Assembly: GCF_015689175.1 (NCBI RefSeq)
Contig: NZ_CP065047.1
Span: forward strand, 1,922,001 to 1,986,000
Length of the DNA: 64,000 bases
Direction of reading: 5' to 3'
From: Mycobacterium kubicae
Lineage (GTDB): Bacteria; Actinomycetota; Actinomycetes; Mycobacteriales; Mycobacteriaceae
In this document: in pieces, positions 56,692 to 64,000 of the stretch
How positions within the stretch are numbered: position 1 is the first letter of the stretch
Layout of the letters: each line of letters begins with the position of its first letter
Notes under the pieces: generated by a model
The model's database searches: none
The model's input: the letters and a program-made list of their open reading frames with translations, nothing else
What the model was told of the DNA's origin: nothing
Made by a program: the position numbers and the translations under genes

Positions 56692-59492
56692 GTGGCAGGT
56701 AAGGCCCGCGTACACGAGTTGGCAAAGGAACTCGGTGTAACCAGCAAGGAAGTGCTCGCCCGGCTTAGTGAACAGGGCGAATTCGTCAAATCCGCGTCAT
56801 CGACGGTGGAAGCGCCCGTCGCCCGCCGGCTGCGTGAATCGTTCGGCGGCAGCAAGCCGGCGCCCGCGAAAGACGGAGCCAAGGCCCCCGCGAAGGTGCC
56901 CGCCGCCCCGGCGGCCAAGGCGCCCGACGCATCACTCGACCGGGCTCTCGACAAGGCGATCGACACGGTCGCGGGCAACGGCGCGCCGGCCAGTGCGCCC
57001 GCCAGAGCCGCCGACGGCGGCAGCCCGGCTCCCGCGGCTCCCGCCCCCGCGCCGACGACCGCGACGCCGGCGCCCCCGGCGCCGCCGACCCCCACCGCGC
57101 CTCCCGGCCGTCCCGGACCCAAGCCCGGACAGCCCGCCCCCGGTGATCGGGCGCCGCATCCCGGCATGACCCCGGGACCACGTCCCAGCCCGATGCCCAA
57201 GCCCGGTGTGCGCACCCCGCGCGTCGGGAACAACCCGTTCTCGTCGGCACAACCCGTCGACCGTCCCATCCCGCGTCCCATGGCGCCCCGACCCGGTGCG
57301 CCCAGGCCCGGAGCGCCGCGCCCAGGCGGCGCGTCACCCGGCAACATGCCGCCGCGTCCAGGCGGCGCCGGCGGTCAGGCCCGCCCGGCGCGTCCCGGCG
57401 CGCCTCGTCCCGGCGGTGGCCGGCCCGGTGGCGTTGGCGGTCGCCCCGATGGCGGTGGCGGTAACTACCGCGGCGGCGGCGGCGTTGGTGCCGCCCCAGG
57501 CGGTGGCGGTGGTGGTTTCCGCGGCCGTCCCGGCGGTGGTGGTGGCGGCGGTGGCCGTCCGGGCCAGCGCGGCGGCGCCGCCGGTGCCTTCGGCCGTCCC
57601 GGCGGTGCGCCCCGGCGTGGCCGCAAGTCCAAGCGGGCCAAACGCGCCGAGTACGAGAACATGCAGGCCCCGGTCGTCGGTGGGGTGCGGTTGCCGCATG
57701 GCAACGGCGAGACCATCCGGCTGGCCCGCGGTGCGTCGCTGAGCGACTTCGCCGACAAGATCAACGCCAACCCGGCCGCGCTGGTGCAGGCGCTGTTCAA
57801 CCTCGGCGAGATGGTGACCGCCACGCAGTCGGTCGGCGACGAGACGCTCGAGCTGCTGGGCAGCGAGATGAACTACGTCGTGCAGGTCGTGTCCCCCGAG
57901 GACGAGGACCGTGAGCTGCTGGAGTCCTTCGACCTGACCTACGGCGAGGACGAGGGCGGCGAGGAAGACCTGCAGACCCGTCCGCCGGTGGTGACCGTCA
58001 TGGGTCACGTCGACCACGGTAAAACCCGACTGTTGGACACCATCCGCAAGGCCAACGTCCGCGAGGGCGAGGCCGGCGGTATCACCCAGCACATCGGCGC
58101 CTACCAGGTCAGCGTGGACCTCGACGGCACCGAGCGGCTGGTCACCTTCATCGACACCCCCGGTCACGAGGCGTTCACCGCCATGCGTGCCCGCGGCGCC
58201 AAGGCCACCGACATCGCCATCCTGGTGGTCGCGGCCGACGACGGCGTGATGCCCCAGACCGTGGAAGCGATCAACCACGCCCAGGCTGCCGACGTGCCGA
58301 TTGTGGTGGCCGTCAACAAGATCGACAAGGAAGGCGCCGACCCGGCCAAGATCCGCGGACAGCTCACCGAATACGGCCTGGTGGCCGAGGACTTCGGTGG
58401 CGACACCATGTTCGTCGACATCTCGGCCAAGCAGGGCACCAACATCGAGGCCTTGCTCGAAGCGGTGCTGCTGACCGCCGACGCGGCGCTGGACCTGCGG
58501 GCCAACCCCGACATGGAGGCCCAGGGTGTGGCGATCGAGGCGCACCTGGACCGCGGTCGCGGTCCGGTCGCCACGGTGCTGGTGCAACGCGGGACGCTGC
58601 GTGTCGGCGACTCGGTGGTCGCCGGCGACGCCTACGGCCGGGTGCGCCGCATGGTCGACGAACACGGCGACGACGTCGAGGCGGCGCTGCCGTCGCGGCC
58701 GGTGCAGGTCATCGGCTTCACGTCGGTGCCCGGCGCGGGTGACAACTTCCTGGTCGTCGACGAGGACCGCATCGCCCGCCAGATCGCCGACCGGCGCAGC
58801 GCCCGCAAGCGCAACGCGCTGGCCGCGCGCAGCCGCAAGCGGATCAGCCTCGAGGACCTGGATTCGGCGCTGAAGGAAACCAGCCAGCTGAACCTGATCC
58901 TCAAGGGCGACAACGCCGGTACCGTCGAAGCCCTGGAAGAGGCCCTGATGGGCATCCAGGTGGACGACGAGGTGGAGCTGCGGGTCATCGACCGCGGTGT
59001 CGGTGGCATCACCGAGACCAACGTCAACCTGGCGTCGGCCTCGGACGCGGTGATCATCGGGTTCAACGTGCGCGCCGAGGGCAAGGCCACCGAGCTGGCC
59101 AACCGCGAAGGTGTGGAGATCCGCTACTACTCGGTGATCTACCAGGCCATCGACGAGATCGAGAAGGCCCTGCGCGGCATGCTCAAGCCGATCTACGAGG
59201 AGCGGCAACTCGGTCGTGCCGAGATCCGGGCGCTGTTCCGGTCCTCCAAGGTGGGCCTCATCGCCGGCTGCATGATCAGCTCCGGTGTGGTGCGCCGTAA
59301 CGCCAAGGCGCGGCTGCTGCGCGACAACATCGTGATCGCCGAGAACCTGACGATCCACTCGCTGCGCCGGGAGAAGGACGACGTGACCGAGGTCCGCGAA
59401 GGTTTCGAGTGCGGTATGACGCTGGGTTACTCGGACATCAAGGAAGGCGACGTCATCGAGTCCTACGAGCTGGTTGAGAAAGAGCGGGTCTG

Positions 59493-59493
<1 letters not shown>
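56692..59493 (+). CDS. infB: Translation initiation factor IF-2
   Basis: The product (933 aa) delivers fMet-tRNA to the 30S subunit. It starts with an IF2-N domain ([34 protein letters not shown]). A Pro/Ala/Gly-rich tract follows, about residues 50-320, including three RPGAP/RPGG copies and runs of Gly. The second IF2-N and the G domain have P-loop GHVDHGKT at 438-445, DTPGHEAF and NKID. Domains II-IV end at [12 protein letters not shown] 56692 with GGAG upstream. The low-complexity region is longer than in M. tuberculosis (900 aa) as I recall. The stop overlaps rbfA. Confidence 0.96.
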
Positions 59494-60966
<1,473 letters not shown>

Positions 60967-60972
60967 CCGCTC

Positions 60973-62313
60973 TTGACGCAGGAGCGGCCGGAGCGGGACC
61001 GTCCCACCGCGGGAGGCCGCCAGATCGCCGCGCTGGCCCTGCCGGCGTTGGGTGTGTTGGCCGCCGAACCGTTGTACCTGCTGTTCGACACCGCGGTGGT
61101 GGGACGGTTGGGGGCGGTGTCGCTGGCAGGTCTGGCGGTCGGCAGCCTGATCCTGGGCGTCGTCAGCTCCCAGTCGATTTTCCTGTCTTACGGCACGACG
61201 TCGCGCGCGGCGCGCCACTTCGGTGCGGCCGACCGCGGGGCGGCGGTCAACGAGGGCGTGCAGGCGACCTGGCTGGCGCTGGGGCTGGGTGCCTTGGTCG
61301 TCGCCGTGGTGGAAATCGCTGCGGTTCAGTTGGTTTCGACGATCGCGGGTGGCGGCTCCGACGACATCACGGTGGCGGGATTGCCCTGGCTGCGGATCGC
61401 CATCTTGGGCGCCCCGGCGATTCTGGTCTCCCTGGCCGGGAACGGCTGGATGCGCGGCGTGCAGGACACCGTGCGGCCGCTACGCTATGTCGTCGCCGGC
61501 TTCGCGCTCTCCGCGCTGCTGTGCCCGCTGCTCGTGTACGGCTGGCTGGGGTTACCACGCTTCGGGTTGTCGGGTTCGGCGGTGGCCAACCTGGCCGGTC
61601 AGTGGTCGGCGGCGGTGCTCTTCGGCGGCGCGCTGCTGGCCGAGCGGGTGCCGCTGCGGCTCGACGCGCCCGTGCTGCGTGCGCAATTGGTGCTGGCCCG
61701 CGACCTGTTCCTGCGCAGCCTGGCGTTTCAGACCTGCTTCGTCTCGGCGGGTGCGGTGGCCGCACGGTTCGGTGCGGCGGCGCTGGCCGCCCATCAGGTG
61801 GTGCTGCAATTGTGGAGTTTTCTTGCGCTGGTGCTCGATTCGCTGGCCATCGCCGCACAGTCGCTGGTCGGTGCCGCGCTGGGGGCCGGAGATGTCGCGC
61901 ACGCCAAATCGGTGGCGTGGCGGGTGACCGCGTTCTCCTTCCTGGCCGCCGCCGTGTTGGCGGGCGCGCTGGCCGCGGGGGCGCCGGTGCTGCCCGCCTT
62001 GTTCACCCACGACCGGTCGGTGCTCGCCGCGATCGACGTGCCGTGGTGGTTCCTGGTGGCCCAGTTACCGTGCGCCGGAGTTGTTTTCGCGCTCGACGGG
62101 GTCCTGTTGGGCGCCGGCGACGCGGCGTTCATGCGGACCGCCACCGTCGTCAGCGCCCTGATCGGTTTCCTGCCGCTGATCTGGTTGTCGCTGGCCTACG
62201 GCTGGGGGCTGGCCGGGATCTGGTCGGGGTTGAGCACCTTCGTGGTGTTGCGGCTGATCTTCGTGGGGTGGCGGTCGTGGTCCGGCCGCTGGGCGGTGAC
62301 CGGAACGGCGTAG
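60973..62313 (+). CDS. dinF: MATE-family efflux protein DinF
   Basis: The product (446 aa) has 12 membrane segments in two MatE halves: IAALALPALGVLAAEPLYLLFDTAVVGRLGAVSLAGLAVG at the start and LALVLDSLAIAAQSLVGAALGAGD in the second half. MATE proteins export drugs or organic cations with Na+ or H+. The start is probably TTG 60973, six bases past nrnA; no ATG or GTG comes before the conserved block. Rv2836c is the M. tuberculosis counterpart. It is convergent with the next gene with a gap of three bases. Confidence 0.92.
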   Translation: MTQERPERDRPTAGGRQIAALALPALGVLAAEPLYLLFDTAVVGRLGAVSLAGLAVGSLILGVVSSQSIFLSYGTTSRAARHFGAADRGAAVNEGVQATWLALGLGALVVAVVEIAAVQLVSTIAGGGSDDITVAGLPWLRIAILGAPAILVSLAGNGWMRGVQDTVRPLRYVVAGFALSALLCPLLVYGWLGLPRFGLSGSAVANLAGQWSAAVLFGGALLAERVPLRLDAPVLRAQLVLARDLFLRSLAFQTCFVSAGAVAARFGAAALAAHQVVLQLWSFLALVLDSLAIAAQSLVGAALGAGDVAHAKSVAWRVTAFSFLAAAVLAGALAAGAPVLPALFTHDRSVLAAIDVPWWFLVAQLPCAGVVFALDGVLLGAGDAAFMRTATVVSALIGFLPLIWLSLAYGWGLAGIWSGLSTFVVLRLIFVGWRSWSGRWAVTGTA

Positions 62314-62316
62314 GAC

Positions 62317-62697
62317 TCAGTGACCGCTCGGTATGCCATTGATCCAAATCAACAGCGCCACAAGGAAAGCCGCGACGACGATTGCCGCGCCGATCGCCGG
62401 CCAGATCCACAACACCGATCGGCGGACGCCCGCGACCACCATTCCGATGCCGCCCACCCCAACCGCGATCACCTCACCGCCGACCACGACGGCCGCCCCG
62501 GTGAAGGTGTGATCGAAGAACTTCGAGAACTTCGGATCGTCGCAGTTGTCGCTGCAGATCGGCAGGAACGCCCACAGCGACGGCACCAGCGCCGCCAACA
62601 ACCCCAACGCGCACAACGCAACCAACGCGAAAGAGAGCAGCACGGCCGCAACGGTGTCGGCCGTGGACCGCGGCGGTCGCCGCGGTGGCGGCACCAT
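62317..62697 (-). CDS. Small membrane protein of unknown function
   Basis: The product (126 aa) starts with a Pro/Arg-rich cytosolic segment (MVPPPRRPPRS), then three hydrophobic helices: TVAAVLLSFALVALCALGLLAALV, GAAVVVGGEVIAVGVGGIGMVVAG and VLWIWPAIGAAIVVAAFLVALLIWI. The first outer loop has a CSDNCDDPKFSKFF stretch with two Cys that could form a disulfide. I recognise no family. It lies five bases downstream of echA16 on the same strand, so they are likely cotranscribed. Confidence 0.78.
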   Translation of the reverse strand: MVPPPRRPPRSTADTVAAVLLSFALVALCALGLLAALVPSLWAFLPICSDNCDDPKFSKFFDHTFTGAAVVVGGEVIAVGVGGIGMVVAGVRRSVLWIWPAIGAAIVVAAFLVALLIWINGIPSGH

Positions 62698-62702
62698 CGT
62701 CG

Positions 62703-63452
62703 TCAGCGGACCTGGGACCGTCCGCGTTGCAGCACGGCCTCACGGTTGGCGGCGATGTCGTCGCCGCTGGTGCGAAATTCTCTGGCGGCCATCGCTTCCA
62801 ACCACAGCCCGCCGCTGGTCTGCGTGTCGTCGATGCGGTGGTAGGAGGCCAGCAATGCCCGCACCGCGTTCTGGTTGTTGCCGACGATGGACGCCGCCAC
62901 CTGACGGGCCGTGCTCAGCAACTGCTCGTGCGGCACCACCTCGGTGACCAGGCCGGCGCGCAGCGCGTCGGCGGCCGACAGGTAATCACCGGTCATGCTC
63001 ATCCGCCGGGCCAGCCCCACGCCGACCTTCTGCGGCAACCGCACGCTGAGCCCCCAGGTGGGCAGCAGGCCCACCCGCGCGTGGGTGTCGGCGAAGCGCG
63101 CCTGCTCCGAGGCGATCAGGATGTCGCAGTACAGCGCCAACTCCAGCCCGCCGGTGACCGCTGCGCCGTTGATGGCGCCGATCACCGGCTTGGTCAGCGC
63201 CGGCCAGCGCGGGGAAATGTCGGGCAGCGCGGTTTGTCCGCCCAGTTCTTTGAGATCCAATCCGGCGCAGAACACCGGGTCGGCGCCGGTGACGATGAGG
63301 ACGTCGACGTCGTCGTCGGTTTCGGCGTCGGACAGGGCCCCGAAGAACTGATCCCGAAGCGCCGAAGACAGCGCATTGCGGGCCTGCGGGCGGTTGAGGG
63401 TCAGGGTGCGCACCCGCTCTTCGGTGTGGATCAGCAGGATGTCGTCGGTCAT
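62703..63452 (-). CDS. echA16: Enoyl-CoA hydratase/isomerase EchA16
   Basis: The product (249 aa, same as Rv2831) is a crotonase-fold protein. Motifs: RTLTLNRPQARNALSSALRDQFF, the oxyanion-hole block VTGADPVFCAGLDLKELGG, KPVIGAINGAAVTGGLELALYCDILIASEQARFADTHARVGLLPTWGLSVRLPQKVG. One of the two Glu catalytic residues of true hydratases is not obvious, as Thr-Trp-Gly is found in this position, so the reaction may differ. ATG 63452 begins the conserved MTDDILL; the longer frame to 63581 runs into a repeat. Confidence 0.9.
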   Translation of the reverse strand: MTDDILLIHTEERVRTLTLNRPQARNALSSALRDQFFGALSDAETDDDVDVLIVTGADPVFCAGLDLKELGGQTALPDISPRWPALTKPVIGAINGAAVTGGLELALYCDILIASEQARFADTHARVGLLPTWGLSVRLPQKVGVGLARRMSMTGDYLSAADALRAGLVTEVVPHEQLLSTARQVAASIVGNNQNAVRALLASYHRIDDTQTSGGLWLEAMAAREFRTSGDDIAANREAVLQRGRSQVR

Positions 63453-63510
63453 GGCATTCACCGTAGCGGTCACATCAGCCCCACAAGTCTCTGCCTCGGG
63501 GGGCATCCGT

Positions 63511-63570
63511 TCTGCCCGCCTCACAGCGACTTCCGGACCGTCGCCCGGATTTGTCGCTCGGAGGTGGGCA
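63511..63570. repeat. Dispersed hairpin repeat, copy 3
   Basis: Left arm 63511-63530 (TCTGCCCGCCTCACAGCGAC) and right arm 63551-63570 (TTGTCGCTCGGAGGTGGGCA) pair with three mismatches and a 20-base loop. It lies between the divergent echA16 and DUF2277 genes. A smaller inverted repeat follows (CAGCGACACGTGTGGCCGCTG, from about 63591). Confidence 0.78.
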
Positions 63571-63642
63571 TTACGACACACCTTCCCAACAGCGACACGT
63601 GTGGCCGCTGTGACAACCGCCTCTGCCGCCTATCGTTGAAGC

Positions 63643-63918
63643 ATGTGCCGGAACATCACCGAGCTGCGGGGACTGGAGCCCCCAGCCACCGACGAAGAGA
63701 TCGCCGCCGCGTCGCGGCAGTACGTCCGCAAGGTCAGCGGCATCACCCACCCGTCGGCCGCCAACGTCGAGGCGTTCGAGACCGCCGTCGCCGAGGTCAC
63801 GGCCACGACCACCCGGTTGCTGGACGCCCTGACACCTCGGCGCCAGCCGCCGAAAACCGTACCGCCGCTGCGCCGGCCGGAAGTGATCGCCCGGCTGGCC
63901 GCCGCGCCGTCGCCGTGA
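63643..63918 (+). CDS. DUF2277 family protein
   Basis: The product (91 aa) is a small conserved protein: MCRNITELRGLEPPATDEEIAAASRQYVRKVSGITHPSAANVEAFETAVAEVTATTTRLLDAL. The CRNI start and the helical ASRQYVRKVSG segment are the family signature. Its tail is Pro/Arg-rich. Function unknown. ATG 63643; the TGA overlaps the next gene's GTG by four bases, so both are translated together. Confidence 0.88.
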   Translation: MCRNITELRGLEPPATDEEIAAASRQYVRKVSGITHPSAANVEAFETAVAEVTATTTRLLDALTPRRQPPKTVPPLRRPEVIARLAAAPSP

Positions 63919-64000
63919 CGCCCGCGCTCAAGGAGTGGAGCGCGGCCGTCCATGCGCTGCTGGATGGGCGCCAAAGCGTCCTCCTGCGCAAGGGCGGCAT
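63915..64000 (+). CDS. DUF1802-like protein, N-terminal fragment
   Basis: Starting at GTG 63915, overlapping the DUF2277 stop, the frame is open to the window end: TPALKEWSAAVHALLDGRQS then VLLRKGGI. This resembles the start of DUF1802 proteins (ALKEWxxxVxAL, LLRKGGI). Only 29 residues are visible, so the call is tentative. Confidence 0.6.
   Translation, partial: MTPALKEWSAAVHALLDGRQSVLLRKGG

Noticed and set aside
57280..57600. Gly- and Pro-rich repeats as a PE_PGRS-type or tandem-repeat gene
   Set aside because: The repeats are in frame inside IF-2 between its IF2-N region and the G domain, where actinobacterial IF-2 normally has low-complexity sequence.

Overview
The window is chromosomal DNA from a Mycobacterium, most likely a slow-growing species outside the M. 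tuberculosis complex. The evidence is GC-rich coding sequence, mycothione reductase, MPT53-, MPT63- and MPT70-type secreted proteins, a PPE protein, and gene order that follows M. tuberculosis Rv2896c to Rv2831 for nearly the whole length. Several loci known from M. tuberculosis at these positions are missing (mpt83 and the vapBC and relFG toxin-antitoxin pairs), rlmN is one intact gene, and there are additions (lactate 2-monooxygenase, MPT63-like protein, cobQ, a PPE gene). There are no IS elements, phage genes, CRISPR arrays, tRNA or rRNA genes, and no gene-free stretch longer than 300 bases.

Layout. 1-3.3 kb: end of dprA, viuB, an FMN lactate oxidase and xerC. 3.3-7.6 kb: M23-fold secreted protein, rpsB-tsf, amiC and a MarR regulator. 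7.7-13.4 kb: an accessory stretch with a GAF-ANTAR protein, MPT63-like protein, acyltransferase, GlnR-like regulator, CsbD protein and a Rieske oxidoreductase. 13.5-17 kb: pyrH-frr-cdsA-rlmN. 17-21.3 kb: disulfide and secretion genes (mpt53, a CcdA protein, mpt70-like, dipZ). 21.5-26 kb: dxr-rip1-ispG-GNAT. 26-31.7 kb: penicillin-binding lipoprotein, DUF1707 protein, mapB, cobQ and a degenerate alpha/beta hydrolase. 31.7-35.9 kb: glnA4, a gamma-glutamyl hydrolase, aldC and an SDR in one tight operon, probably for gamma-glutamylated amines. 35.9-42.6 kb: PPE, phosphodiesterase, nicT, a Fur-family gene, mtr and a hydrolase. 42.7-51.3 kb: mqo, GNAT, a chelatase, cobO, cobB and cysG with overlapping ends, then efpA. 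51.6-62.3 kb: proS, a ferritin-like protein and lipoprotein, then rimP-nusA-ylxR-infB-rbfA-nrnA-dinF. 62.3-64 kb: membrane protein, echA16, DUF2277 and the start of a DUF1802-like gene.

Three metal and cofactor themes connect. cobQ, cobO, cobB, cysG and the chelatase are cobalamin or siroheme genes. nicT would import Ni/Co, and a Fur-family gene is divergent from it with a perfect 7-1-7 palindrome between them. nicT, however, carries an in-frame TAA that removes its last conserved helix. The most interesting non-coding signals are a dispersed hairpin repeat family (three copies), a terminator-like hairpin with a U-tract inside the dipZ leader, SigK-like promoter motifs before dipZ and mpt70, a 37-bp tandem repeat abutting the proS start, and a palindrome at the MarR gene start. 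I found no wholly new multi-gene system. All comparisons with named relatives are from memory of those families, not from a search.
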